Shown one piece after another: positions 40,901-51,028 of a DNA stretch of 64,000 bases (positions within the stretch are counted from its first letter, which is position 1; every line of letters begins with the position of its first letter). The notes beneath the pieces were generated by a model that was not told where the DNA came from, searched no databases, and saw nothing but the letters and a program-made list of their open reading frames with translations. Origin of the DNA: Atrichornis clamosus (Eukaryota > Chordata > Aves > Passeriformes > Menuridae); assembly GCA_013400975.1 (NCBI GenBank), contig WBMZ01002655.1, positions 248,001 to 312,000 of the forward strand, read 5' to 3'. The position numbers and the translations under genes are program-made.

Positions 40901-43900
40901 GTGGGCTCTTGGTGTGGAGAGGCCATACTGGGAAACAGCAGGCTGCCCATTTCAGCTCCCCTCTCTCCTTGGGGCTTGGGTGGAGCAAGGTGTTGCAGAG
41001 GGCCAAGATACCTCTGCTTCAGTTCTCTCACCTGTAAAACTCACTTGTTTCCCATCATTCTGCGTACTTGGAATTGCAGATCATGGGAGCAGGCCAAATT
41101 CTGCCCTCCACAGTACTTCTATAAATTCAGAGTAATTTTGTTTGCTTCAGTAGGTTTATTTGCTCTTTGTCCTTGTTAAACAATGTAAACTACAGTGCTG
41201 TGTATCTGCTGTAAGCACGAGAATGGTCTTGTTGTTGCCTTAGTTAGGAATGTTCTCTGTTGCAGCCTAACATCCATTTTAATCCTAGAAGAAATAGAAT
41301 GTTGTTTTTCCCCCTATATTTAAGGAAGAGGGATTTAATGAACCACAGGACTGGATATTTTGTAAAGTACATGCACATTCAGCTCTTTTTGCTTGGTTAG
41401 GAACATGCCATTGGCATGGAAAAGGCCCAAGTAATTGCTTTTGGAAGAGCACGGTCTTCAGCAAGAACAGAACAAACTTTCTGCTCAATTGTCTTTGTTT
41501 TGCAGTACTGAAAGTTTGAAGGCTCATTACATGTTTCACCAGAGCCAAAGCTGGTCCCTGTTAGTTGCTCTGCATGGGTTAAGTGGTTAACAATGTTTTG
41601 AGAATGTTGGGCTAGAGAGTTTGTGGGAACGCCATCTGTTTCCTCTAGCACGTAAACAAGGAAAATTGCTGGTTTGAAATGCAGGATTATTTTTTATAGT
41701 TGGATGACCACAGGCATTCTTAAAAGAGAAGAGGTAAAAGGAAAAATAATCCTTATGAGGTATGAAGTTCAGTGACATTTGCTAGGAAAGAAATTCCTGA
41801 GTACCAGAGGGGTCTGCTATCCCTGTTCTAGAAGAGGAAAAGGGGAACGTTTCCTTTGCAGTCACCTCCTTTCTTCTGAAGTCCATATTCAAAAGTAAAT
41901 TGCCATCAAAAATTAAAACCATAAAAAATTGTTCAACAATGCATTGAAAGGGCTGAGCATCCCATTCAGAAGCAGGGAGTTCATTTAATATATTTCTGGG
42001 TGAATATCCTAAAAAGTTTCTTCTGACTGGGTTTGGTACTTTTCTTACTTCATCTGCCCAGCTGCCTCTCTCCTCCTCATACAGAAGAAGCAGTGCAGAC
42101 CCATGTGCTGATGTCCCATGTGAGGTCATGAGAGTAAGAGCAAATGCTCCAGATTTTCCCTTTGTCAAGTAGTGCAGGCCTTCTTTTAATTACTGGTACA
42201 AAATGTTTACTCAGGATAGGCTTTGGTGAGGATCTGCTTCTGTTCTGAATTGACCAGGAACAAGCAGGCAAGTTGAGCTTAATGAAAAGCATTGGAAGGA
42301 GAGAGGAGGGAAGGTACAACAGGAAACATTCTTGTACTCAGTACAGACCAGATTATCATCTGTAGGGGATTTTATTGTGAAATTGCTCGTAACATGCTTT
42401 CAATGGATAATAATCCTCCACACAGGAAAATATACCCAAGTCACTGGGAGAAGAAAGTTGTCTTTCACTTTATCAGCAAACCTTGGTTGTTGCTAGGTTT
42501 CTTAAAGTAGTATTTTCTGCCTTTCATGTAACCTTTTCAATAGCTAAAGAAGAGCAGACATAAAAGCCTCTGATGCATTTTTATTTGGAAAATAAGTGCC
42601 AAAATAAAGCAGAGTACATTGCTAAACACAGCCCTGCAGACAGCTCAGGTCTTCTGTCCATGGTTGCCCTTGTAGGCAGGCTTTACTCATGAATACCCAG
42701 AATCAAGCATTTTGTGCTTTAACCTCTCACTTCCTTTGACAACAACTAGAAGCACCCAGAGCAGGGGTTTGAACCAAATAAAAGAGTGACTCTGCTTAGC
42801 CACTGCTTCAGGTCTGGGAAAAGGTGTCAAGGTAGATGATACAAAAAGTCCTGCACTGCTGAGTGCCTGCACTTCATCTGGCCTGTCTAGCTTTAGTGTA
42901 GCTTTTTAGGATTGTATCACAGCAGAGTAAATAAACTCGGCAGCCTTGTAGTACTGTAAATCTTTCATATGGCATCTGGTACGTCAGGATTTTTTGAAAA
43001 ATAGGAAAGGCCTCTAAAGATGAGCTACAAGAGTAACTGCAGCTGCATGAAACTCCTGTATGCAGAGTGAGGGAGAATCTCTCTGCAAATACTGGGTGTA
43101 AGCAAGCTTCTCTTCCATGTGTGTTCCAGGCTCCACGGTGCAAGGATATCATCTGCTTTGCAACCAGGGCTTCTTTCCACAAAAGCAAAATACCATGTTT
43201 ACCTATAACAGGAGCAAGTGGTTTTACTTGTATGTGTTTAGGGACATGGCTTAGTGATGGACTCGGCAGTGCTGGGCTTATGGCTGGATTTGATCATCTT
43301 AGAGGTCATTTCCAACCTCCTGTGATTCTATGCCTTATTACCTGTGCTGCTTGGATCAACTCCCTTTTTTATATTAGAGGCCTGTGACTTTGCCCATGGA
43401 GATTAATTCTCTGGGCAAGAAGAGAGTGGTGGTGTCTTTTATCCCGTATCCTGAAGAAGTTTAGTCATTCAGCTTCTGGAGTAGAACAAAACCGAGCAAG
43501 GAGTTATAAAAATTTCCCACTGAGTGACCAGTATCTCTGTCTTTTTGGAGCCTGAGTCCTGCTTTGTCCAGCCAGGCAACAACCAGCAGGAAAAGCAGAG
43601 CCAAACTGCAGTGGTGCCCCAGTCCTCTCTCTGCCAGCACTGCGTGGGGCCTCTGGCTGCCTGCCATGAACACCCTGGTGTTTCTTTTCTCTGGTCAAGC
43701 AGTTTCCCAGTATGTTAGCAAGCAGCCTAATGCCACAGTGTTCACAGCTGCAGAAGGGCTCATGGAGATGGGCTGCCCAGGAAACAGCCCTTTGTTTTCA
43801 CTGTACATTGCCAGTTCTCCCAGAGGATCACTTTAAAACACCGAGTGACTCATTGAAGCAACTCCATGGTTGTCATTTTGGAGCCTCTGGAAGGAACCTC

Positions 43901-46900
43901 TGAGTAAACATTGCTGAAAACCAAATCCTTCTGTCCTTGACTTGGGTAGAACGCATTCGACTGGCAGCACACAGCCGGGGAAAAAAAAAAGGATGCAAAA
44001 TATATATGGCAAACTATGCTTGTCTGATCACTGGCCCTCACTGGCAGAAACAGCGTGAAGAAGTGATGTTGATACAAGTTAGAATTTTCTCGGGCAAACA
44101 AAATAATCCCAGTACTACATTCGAATGGCCTGGGAAGGATAATGTCTGGAGTGACCCATTATGGGAAGCTTCCAGTAACTTCAGAAAGAACTTTCCTAAA
44201 GGTTTTGCCTGTAGATATCTTTCACAATGCAGTAGGTGACTCTGTGGGACAGGAACAGCCTATCATAAATGCAATAGTTTTAGATTCTTTTTTAAAAACT
44301 CCTATGTATGTAAGCTGTGTTAGCCGCACACGCAGTTGAGCAGGAGTTCTCTCATATGTAGCACTCCGGGGATTGTATTGCCTCTAGTCCCTGTCTTTTG
44401 GTGTTAATTCAAGGAAAAGCAATTGCAAAACCCACGGTCTTCCCCCACCTGCCAGGCGTGACTTCCTCCTTCCCCCAAGGCCCACGCAGGCAGGGCAGGG
44501 GCTGCTGCTGCCTTGGGCCTCTCGTTCAGTCACACCTGTACTTGTGCTGGCAAGGCACCCACCTGACGGGGATCCAGTGCTTGCTCCGTGGTACAGGGAC
44601 AGAGCCTACACAGCAATATCTGGGCAAAAAGTGTAAAGAAGGAAAGCCTGTGTTGTTCACGTAATAGAGAGGAGGCTGCCATGAGGGCCTGTCCCTGAAG
44701 ACCTGTGAAATCTGGCCAGGATGTGAGGACTCCTTACAGCAAAAACTGCCACAGATCCTTACTGAGCATTCGGGTAGAAAATCTGTTGTACATCTTGCAC
44801 ACATTTCTAAGGACAGTTAGGTAGCTCTGGTACAGAATTTTCCCCAGCTGAGTACAAAGCCACGTCTTACACGAGCCTATGTAATTTGCCATTTTATGCC
44901 TTTGGGTTACACCATTTATATTTGTTCTTAGAGCTAAATAGCACCAGCGGAGGTTAAGGTGTCAGCATTTCCACTACAAACCCAGCTCTTTTTTGGGGTT
45001 AGGCAACATTTCTTTTATACCACACTATACTGAAACTCTGCTGTGCAGTTGCTGTCCAAGACATATGAGGCATATATTTTTCACCAGATTTTGTTTGAAG
45101 TCTTTATGGTAGTTAATGGTTTACAAAATGTCAGAAAATGTAAATTCTAAGCTTTTTTGCTTTTCAGAGGCTGTTATTACATTATATACTTCAAGAATGG
45201 CTTAACATTTCCCATCTCTTAACCGCTAACATAGAAAAAACAGACAGAGACAGCAAAATTGAACATCCTGCTTTGGAAGGTTTAAGCATAGCCCGTGTGA
45301 AGAATTCCCAAAGCCACAACTCACACTCAGTTCTCCAGGGTGTTGTGCTATGGAGCACTGTAACACAAGGAGTCCTGCTGGAGTAGGTGGGAAATACCTC
45401 TACAAACAAAGCTGTAGACTCCCAGAACCTAGACATACTATTTTAAGCCTCTGACAATAAGTGGGGACACTCACATCTGGTAGGATCAGTGTACTCCCTG
45501 ATCTCAGGGAGTGAGTGGTGTAACCATCACCTCGTGTGGTCTGTGCTAACGTGTGGTCAGTGGGAAGAAGAGACTGAGCTCTCAGAGTGGGAGAATCTGT
45601 GGTTGGCAAATAGAAAATAGTGTAGAGCACTAGCAAACAGACATGTCAGGGCTGGTCTGGAAAGAAAAGATGGTCCATTTGTAGCTACCAACACATATTT
45701 GATAGTGTTGAACTCTCAGAAGTGTTTGCAGACTGGTGTTACATTGCCAACCAAGTGTAAATGCTACTAGGACTGCATTGCTTACACCCTGTGCAATTAT
45801 AGAGAGAACATGCCAAGATGCTCAGAGACTTAACGTTTCCTCTTATTCTTTTATCCACAGGTAATAACACCAGTCAGGTCAGGACAAGGTTATGTTTACG
45901 AATTCCCTTCCAGACACCAGAAGGATACCTACGATATTCCCCCTGTTCGGCCTCTCCAAGGGGTAGGTACCAATAAAAGTGCCAGCAGGGCTGACAGGGC
46001 ACAAAAGGTGATGAATTTCTACCAGACTTTTATGAGCAAGGCAAGTTCTCTCATTTCAGAGAGAAAATATGTTTTAATTAGATGCTGTGGCTTATTCACA
46101 GATCACAGAAGTGTTTCAAAGTTTTATTTGATGTTGACTAAGATTTGGCAGCACACCAAACACAAAAGTCCCATTTGTTCTCTCTGTTTTGATCAAAGAG
46201 TATATCTAAACAGAATAAACTTGCTGCCTGGGAACATTTTTTTTCCTGTACTTTGTTGTTGCATAGTTGACAGTAATTCACTCAGTAAGGGTAAAATTAT
46301 TGCCTAGATGAACAGCTGCTATGCAGGGAGTTGTTTTCACCACCTATCGACTGCACGGTGTCACTGAGCTGGAAATACATCTTTGTTCTGGGGGACACCC
46401 GCAGCAGTCCGTCCCCAGGACCACAGACACGTAGAGTGGATGCTTGCAGGGCCTGGAACTCAACAGCCCTGGATGGAAGGGTGTGATCAGTTCTGGTCAC
46501 ATGTGCTCCCCTGTTCACCCCTGCAGGTGTCTGCGATAGACTGACCCTGATTTACCTCTCAGGGTGGAAGTCAGCTGTGACTTCATCTCTCCAGCCTGCT
46601 GTCCACACAGTTGCCCAGAGGAGATGTAGCGAAGTGCATTTCCTCACAACTTTCCAAAATACCAGGCAAATCCAAGCAGTTCTCCCATGTGAAACAAACT
46701 TGAAGAGCTCTGGTCATGTTCAGACTTCGAGAGGAAACAGAAACTAAGAAAACTCATCAGAGATCAGAGCTTTCCCTGAGGTGACTTGTTTCTGTAACTA
46801 ATTACTTCTTTCTTCAGATATATGACATTCCCCCCACATCGGTTAAGGGGCCTGCACTTCCAATTCCCATGGGAGAAGCAAAAGCTTTAGGAGTGTATGA

Positions 46901-49900
46901 CATACCACCTGCCAAAGGGGTAAGTATTACTCTGTTTCCACAAGATCCTGTATTTTTGTGTCTGACCAAAGACATGTTTAAACAAGAGTTCATGTATAAT
47001 CCTGAAGGAAAAGGAGATTCAGTACTTCAAAGAATTTCTTAGGTTTTTAAACTGTTAAAATTGGTAAAATGAAGTACTGCATCAAAATTAAGGTTATGAA
47101 CTATAAATTGATAATTAGACCTACGTTATCTTTGTGGAAGCATGCTGCCTTTTTTGATTTTGCTGCTTATGAGAATTTGCAACAAGGTGCATGATAAAAA
47201 GTGAGATACTAAAACTGACTCTCAGTCAAACTCAGGACAAGTAGCTGGCTCTTTGAAAGCCAATAGCAGATCTCCCATCCCAGCATTTTATAGGCCATAT
47301 GGAAGATGTAAAATATTTTGCTATTCTGGTCAAGGATTTCATGTTTTGTTCTCTGTGATTCAGGTCTATGCTGTACCTCCATCTGCATGCCAAGATGATA
47401 CAGCCCTGAGGGAAAATTTGCAGGATTTTTCATCTCCAATGGGCCATGGTGTAAGACCAGAAGGAGTATATGACATTCCTCCTCCAATCACCAAAGCAAC
47501 TGGAAAAGAACTTAATAGATTTTCTCCGGAGAGCCTGTTATTGCCGTGTGGAATGCCACAGACACAGAGTGTTTATGACATCCCTATGAACCATCAAAAC
47601 CATTTTCTTGGACAGCAAATTGCACCTGAAAAAGATGTTTATGATACCCCGAGGGGAATTGCATTCCCAGGACAACAGACAGGACTCAGTGAAAGTCTCA
47701 GCGCAGAAGGAAGAGAAGGTGTCTATGATGTGCCACCACCAGTCCTCCAAGACAATAAAGGCTTGCAGGATGTGACTGATGGCATGAATAGGTTGTCTTT
47801 CTCCAGCACAGGAAGCACAAGGAGTAACATGTCCACATCTTCAACAACATCAAAAGACTCTTCTCTTTCAGCATCAACTGCACAGGACAAAAGACTAATC
47901 CTTGATCCAGACACTGCTATAGAGAGGCTTTATTGCCTCCAGCAGATGGTGGAGACAGCTGTCAATCACCTCACGGCCTTCATTACTCCAGACTGGCGGT
48001 CCTATGGATATATGGAGAAGCACATCAATGAAATTCACATTGCTGTGGATAAGGTGGAGCAGTCGCTGTTAGAGTACCTCCAATTTGCCAAAGGATCGGC
48101 AGCCAATGCTTCCTGCCTGTCTGAGTTCAGCCTCCTCAACAAAATGAGGAGGGAGGTGCAAAGGCTGGAGGACTCTCACCAGATCCTTACCCAAACCAGT
48201 CACGACTTGAACAGCTACAGCTGGTCTCTGAATGTCCTGGCTGTCAACAGACTGCAGAACAAGTGCGATGACCTGGATCGGTTTGTCATGGTGGCGAGGA
48301 CAGTGCCGGACGATGCCAAGCAGCTGACCACTACTATCAGTGTCAATGCAGAGGTGCTCTTCAGACAGCCACTGGGCAGCTCCCGTTTCAAAAACATATC
48401 AGAGAATATCATGAGCGCTCCTGACTGTGTGTATGACAGTCCTCAGATGCAGCGTCACGGGGAAAAAGCACAGAACCACTGCAGTTCCCTTCCTCCGCTC
48501 CTGAGTAAGGGTCAGCCCCCCTACACTGCCACCAGTGAAGGCTCGGAAAAGAGCTGGATGGATGACTATGATTACGTTCACCTGCAGGTAGGTAAACCCA
48601 GCACCTTGTTCTGCACAGGGCCATGTGACACTTGTCTGTGGTTTTTGTAGAAGCTGCTTGCTGGAAGGTAGTAATCAATTGTCACGCTAATATATATTCA
48701 AGAGTAATTTCACCAGGGTGATTACTTCCTCTCAAAGAGGACTATTGCATATGTAACAGTGGTAGGCTTTTGCTCTGCCACACTATCCTTTAATTTTCTG
48801 TACTGTAAAAGTGCCCTTCCAGTGGAAAAGCCAATAGAAAGCAGCCTGTTACTTGACCTGTGAGCTGTCATTTAGCTCAGTAGCAGGTTTGATTTAACGC
48901 AGTGTCTTATGTTATGCAAAACAGGGGAAAGAAGAGTTTGAAAGGCAACAGAAGGAGCTGCTGGAAAAAGAGAATATCATCAAGCAGAGCAAAATGGAGC
49001 TAGAGCATCATCAGGTATGTTCACCCGTGCAATAATCTTGCTGAAATGCAGCGTTCTCACACGTAAGGAGCACTGGTCAAATAGAGCAGGAGGGGCCCTT
49101 CCCTTAGCAGTGCACAAAGGATACAGATACTAAAAAGCAAGGAGTTTAAAAACTCTGCAATTTTACCACAGAGGAGAAGCAAGCTCCTGTGATGTCTCAC
49201 AGCAGGTCAGTCACAAAGGCAGCTGGAGAGCTTGGCTTTCCTGGCCCACCATCCAGGGCCTTAATCACTGGACCATACTGAACACATGTGCCACCTGCAC
49301 ATCTGCTCAGGGAACATCAATGCCAGTAATTTAAATATTGTGCTGAACGTTTATCATTTTAAACGCTAAAAGAAGTAGGCCACATAAGATTGAGGGCTTT
49401 CACTTCTCCCTCATATTAATTCTTCAATATGTTGTTGCCATATCCCATGGCAGAAAATTGTACAAGCAATGAGGAGGTGAGAGTTAAAGGGTTTTCATCT
49501 CAAAATCCCACAGACATGACAGCTTTTTAAAGATTGTGTAGGAGTCATTGCCACTTGGATCCATCTCTCTCACTTGTGATTTCAGAATACTCCAAATGAG
49601 CAACAGCCTGTAAATTCAGGAGTTTGGGTTGTTGGGGTTTTTTTTATGCCAATGAAGTATTTTAGATGTTTTTCCTCTCTGAACTCTGTGTGTTTGGATT
49701 TATGGTGATCAAAGCACTTGATCCTAGAAAACATATTGCTACTTTTTACTTAGCACAAGGTCAGTCTAGGATACCCAAGGTGTCCCAAGGCATAAAGTGA
49801 AATCGTAATACATAACAACATGTCACGAGAATACCCTCTGAAGAGAGCCCTTTTTTTTTTGTCCTTTCAGATCAATCAGTTTCAACGCCTGGAGCAAGAG

Positions 49901-50380
49901 ATCACAAAGCCAGTAGAGAACGACATCTCCAAGTGGAAGCCCCCTCAAGCTCTCCAGACCACAAACAGCACTGCCACCTCCCATGACAGCCGCCTGCTTT
50001 TGTTCTACTCTGACCAGTGCGAGACTCACTTCAACTCCCTCCTGAACGCCATCGATGCCTTTTTCAGCTGCGTCAACTCTTCCCAGCCCCCCCGAATCTT
50101 CGTGGCTCACAGCAAGTTCATCATTCTGAGCGCTCACAAACTCGTGTTCATTGGGGACACGCTCGCAAGGCAAATGACGACTCAGGACATGTGCAACAAG
50201 GTGATGAACTCCAGCAACCAGCTGTGTGAACTGCTGAAGAGCGTGGTTCTGGCCACCAAGGGGGCTGCCTTGAGTTACCCCAGCACAGCAGCCCTGCAGA
50301 AGATGGTGGACCGAGTAACAGAGCTGTCTCACCACGCACAGTTGTTCAAACTCTCACTGGTCCAAATGGCATCCTTATGA
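13967..50380 (+). CDS. NEDD9: NEDD9 (HEF1/CAS-L) CAS-family scaffold, whole spliced gene
   Basis: The CDS joins 13967-13978, 30443-30883, 45861-45962, 46818-46919, 47364-48587, 48925-49014 and 49871-50380, giving 826 residues plus a TGA stop. Seen in the sequence: SH3 domain at about residues 7-63 (ALYDN, the GWW pair at 42-44, GIVPGNRV at 53-60); 14 YxxP motifs between about residues 90 and 580; a serine-rich run at about 363-391; a predicted four-helix segment at about 400-554; DDYDYVHLQ at 619-627; and a C-terminal FAT-like domain at about 680-826. Family knowledge: CAS proteins sit at focal adhesions, bind FAK/PYK2 through SH3, are phosphorylated by FAK and Src-family kinases on YxxP motifs, and then recruit CRK and NCK to drive migration; NEDD9 also works at centrosomes and cilia with Aurora A. 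BCAR1, EFS and CASS4 are the alternatives, but the MKYKNLMARALYDN start and the C-terminus match NEDD9. No frameshift or premature stop is seen. Confidence 0.97.
13979..30442 (+). other. NEDD9: NEDD9 intron 1 (16.5 kb)
   Basis: Bounded by the GTGAGC donor and the CTTTCTCCACAG acceptor. No gene is recognised inside. It contains the LTR-like element at 17796 to about 18360, a CpG-containing block at about 22160-22460, A/T homopolymer runs (for example 21364-21383 and 21536-21548) and a 110-codon open frame at 27403-27735 of unknown meaning. A large first intron after a very short coding exon is usual for this gene family. Confidence 0.9.
17796..18360 (-). mobile_element. Candidate solo LTR of an endogenous retrovirus, antisense in intron 1
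   Basis: Read on the minus strand, a C-rich stretch of about 100 bases leads to CCCTTATATGT (TATA-like, 18248-18258), then about 215 bases on to AATAAA (18028-18033) followed by a CpG-rich 3' part and a final ...GGCTACA at 17796. A TATA box, a polyadenylation signal at LTR-like spacing and a terminal CA are the order of U3-R-U5. Its GC and CpG content exceeds the surrounding intron. I see no internal retroviral genes, no clear TG at the other end and no target-site duplication, so the outer edge is a guess and an alternative is an unrelated GC-rich island. Confidence 0.4.
30443..30883 (+). CDS. NEDD9: NEDD9 coding exon 2: SH3 domain and first four YxxP motifs
   Basis: The acceptor is TTTCTCCACAG ending at 30442 and the donor is AAG|GTGTGTG at 30884. 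The exon holds 147 codons (residues 5-151). It contains the complete SH3 domain, including ALYDN, the acidic RT-loop stretch, the tryptophan pair and the PGNRV turn, which bind proline-rich segments of FAK and PYK2 in this family. After a linker come YQVP, YQVP, YQIP and YQVP, the first tyrosines of the substrate domain. A second ATG lies at codon 7 (30449). Reading through the donor would add only eight residues before a stop at 30908-30910. Confidence 0.96.
30975..31097. repeat. (AT)n tracts within an inverted repeat
   Basis: GGACTTAGGAT at 30975-30985 is the exact reverse complement of ATCCTAAGTCC at 31056-31066. Between them lie an (AT)n run, an AT-only core and the window's only ambiguous base (31040). 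A second (TA)n run follows at 31073-31097. The whole could fold into a long hairpin or cruciform. Confidence 0.85.
36288..36313. repeat. AAT/AAC trinucleotide microsatellite
   Basis: ATAATAATAATAAC passes into AACAACAACAAC, a short compound trinucleotide repeat in intron 2. Confidence 0.8.
40656..40720 (+). other. Candidate alternative exon in NEDD9 intron 2
   Basis: A long pyrimidine-rich stretch (from about 40602) ends in CCATATCCAG at 40655, and a GTAAGC donor starts at 40721. The 65 bases between have no stop in the frame set by exon 2 and would add 22 residues (ASCQPPSMHH...). The next codons are GGG TAA both if the RNA is spliced to exon 3 and if it reads on into the intron, so inclusion would give a protein of about 173 residues with only the SH3 domain and the first YxxP motifs. 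Splice-like signals occur by chance in introns; no transcript evidence is available here. Confidence 0.25.
43234..43332 (+). mobile_element. CR1 LINE 3' tail in intron 2
   Basis: GTGTTTAGGGACATGGCTTAGTG, GGCTGGATTTGATCATCTTAG, AGGTCATTTCCAACCT and TGTGATTCTATG follow the order of the last 100 bases of a CR1 element in sense orientation. It is only a short 5'-truncated copy with several substitutions, so old. Confidence 0.85.
45861..45962 (+). CDS. NEDD9: NEDD9 coding exon 3: substrate domain
   Basis: The acceptor is TTTTATCCACAG ending at 45860 and the donor GTAGGT starts at 45963. The 34 codons (residues 152-185) begin VITPVR and hold YEFP and YDIP. From memory human NEDD9 has YEYP at the first motif, so the inner tyrosine is phenylalanine here while the YxxP pattern is kept. 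Confidence 0.94.
45963..46817 (+). other. NEDD9: NEDD9 intron 3
   Basis: An 855-base GT-AG intron. I see no repeat or other gene in it. Confidence 0.92.
46818..46919 (+). CDS. NEDD9: NEDD9 coding exon 4: substrate domain
   Basis: The acceptor is CTTTCTTCAG ending at 46817 and the donor GTAAGT starts at 46920. The 34 codons (residues 186-219) open with IYDIPP and close with VYDIPPAKG, so there are two YDIP docking sites in one small exon. Its length equals that of exon 3. Confidence 0.94.
46920..47363 (+). other. NEDD9: NEDD9 intron 4
   Basis: A 444-base GT-AG intron. Its last 111 bases stay open in the frame of exon 5, so gene finders could wrongly extend that exon to 47253. Confidence 0.92.
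47364..48587 (+). CDS. NEDD9: NEDD9 coding exon 5: distal substrate domain, serine-rich region, helical bundle, Src-binding motif
   Basis: The acceptor is TCTGTGATTCAG ending at 47363 and the donor GTAGGT starts at 48588. The exon holds 408 codons (residues 220-627). YxxP motifs are YAVP, YDIP, YDIP, YDTP, YDVP and, further on, YDSP. A DVTD tetrapeptide at 355-358 precedes the serine/threonine-rich run (RLSFSSTGSTRSN and on). The segment at about 400-554 is rich in heptad-like leucines and matches the four-helix serine-rich bundle of CAS proteins. The exon ends in DDYDYVHLQ; in the family DYDYVHL recruits the Src SH2 domain. The open frame reaches back to 47253, but bases 47253-47363 are intron. 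Confidence 0.97.
48588..48924 (+). other. NEDD9: NEDD9 intron 5
   Basis: A 337-base intron with GTAGGT donor and CAAAACAG acceptor. The polypyrimidine tract is weak, with only short T runs. Nothing else is seen. Confidence 0.9.
48925..49014 (+). CDS. NEDD9: NEDD9 coding exon 6
   Basis: The acceptor is ATGCAAAACAG ending at 48924 and the donor GTATGT starts at 49015. The 30 codons (residues 628-657) read GKEEFERQQKELLEKENII and on. The composition is strongly charged and helical, as expected for a coiled linker before the FAT-like domain. It is too short to stand out as an ORF; it was found by its match to the family and its splice sites. Confidence 0.94.
49015..49870 (+). other. NEDD9: NEDD9 intron 6
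   Basis: An 856-base intron with GTATGT donor and a strong T10 run before the acceptor. Nothing else is seen. Confidence 0.92.
49871..50380 (+). CDS. NEDD9: NEDD9 coding exon 7: C-terminal FAT-like domain and stop
   Basis: The acceptor is a T-rich tract ending GTCCTTTCAG at 49870, and the TGA stop is at 50378-50380. The 169 residues (658-826) carry ITKPVENDISKWKPPQ, then YSDQCETHFNSLLNAIDAFF and RIFVAHSKFIILSAHKLVFI, the best conserved part of CAS C-termini. This domain resembles the focal-adhesion-targeting four-helix bundle and mediates dimerisation and binding to partners such as BCAR3/NSP-family proteins. The open frame reaches back to 49820, but that part is intron. Confidence 0.96.
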   Translation: MNQFQRLEQEITKPVENDISKWKPPQALQTTNSTATSHDSRLLLFYSDQCETHFNSLLNAIDAFFSCVNSSQPPRIFVAHSKFIILSAHKLVFIGDTLARQMTTQDMCNKVMNSSNQLCELLKSVVLATKGAALSYPSTAALQKMVDRVTELSHHAQLFKLSLVQMASL

Positions 50381-50515
50381 GACCCAGTAGAATCCAATCC
50401 ATGAGCAGCAAAGCAGAAGAGCAGACAAACTGGAGCTATTTTTATGTAAATGTTATCTTTTTTAGATTTTTTTAATTAATTATTTTAAATACATTCTTAT
50501 GCGTTAGAGAGTCTA

Positions 50516-50521
50516 ATTAAA
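50516..50521 (+). terminator. NEDD9: Possible proximal polyadenylation signal ATTAAA
   Basis: ATTAAA lies 136 bases after the stop, with a GT-rich stretch (TTGTCTGGTTCTG) about 18 bases on. It would give a transcript without the two Pumilio-type sites. Confidence 0.35.
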
Positions 50522-50674
50522 TCAGGGATCTGGGAGTATTGTCTGGTTCTGTATTATGTTTCTTATACACATTTAGATTTGTATACACTGCATATATGTA
50601 TATGTTGCTACCTTCCCTAATACATCAATTAAGCACCTTAAAAATTACATGTCAGGTAAGCAGTGCATATCTTT

Positions 50675-50682
50675 TGTATATA
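50675..50682 (+). promoter_or_regulatory. NEDD9: Pumilio-type element UGUAUAUA in the 3' UTR
   Basis: An exact match to the PUF-protein consensus UGUANAUA. Such sites reduce mRNA stability or translation in animals. A single match could be chance in AT-rich DNA. Confidence 0.4.
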
Positions 50683-51020
50683 CAGCCAGTTTCCTCAGCA
50701 TATTTGTTAAACTGGATGCTGCACTCTTTTTGTTTCATTCCATCTTGATGCTGGTGCATGGACTTGGTTGTGAAACCTACTTGTAGCGATCCATGAAGTG
50801 AGTGTAATGGTTCTCATAGAACTCCATTCCCTTCTTAGAAATTACTTTCTATAGGTTAATTCTGTGAAATTTAACTCCTCTTGATGTTACTTTACGTAAA
50901 ACATTCGGTCGTTCTGACCAACATAAATGAGCAACACATCAAGCAAGGAATACAGCATTTGGGAGAAAAGCATTTTTAGGCCACATAAGAAACTGGACCT
51001 TCTAAGGAGGACAGCAGAAT

Positions 51021-51028
51021 TGTATATA
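51021..51028 (+). promoter_or_regulatory. NEDD9: Second Pumilio-type element UGUAUAUA
   Basis: A second exact UGUANAUA match, 346 bases after the first and in the same orientation. It lies between the proximal and distal polyadenylation signals. Confidence 0.4.

Larger units (their letters stand above)
30884..45860 (+). other. NEDD9: NEDD9 intron 2 (15.0 kb)
   Basis: Bounded by the GTGTGT donor and the TTATCCACAG acceptor. It holds the AT-rich inverted repeat at 30975-31097, a trinucleotide run at 36288-36313, a possible alternative exon at 40656-40720 and a CR1 tail at 43234-43332. No other gene is recognised. Confidence 0.9.

Noticed and set aside
49823..50335. 170-codon open frame on the minus strand
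   Set aside because: Antisense shadow of NEDD9 exon 7, whose sense frame matches the conserved C-terminal domain.
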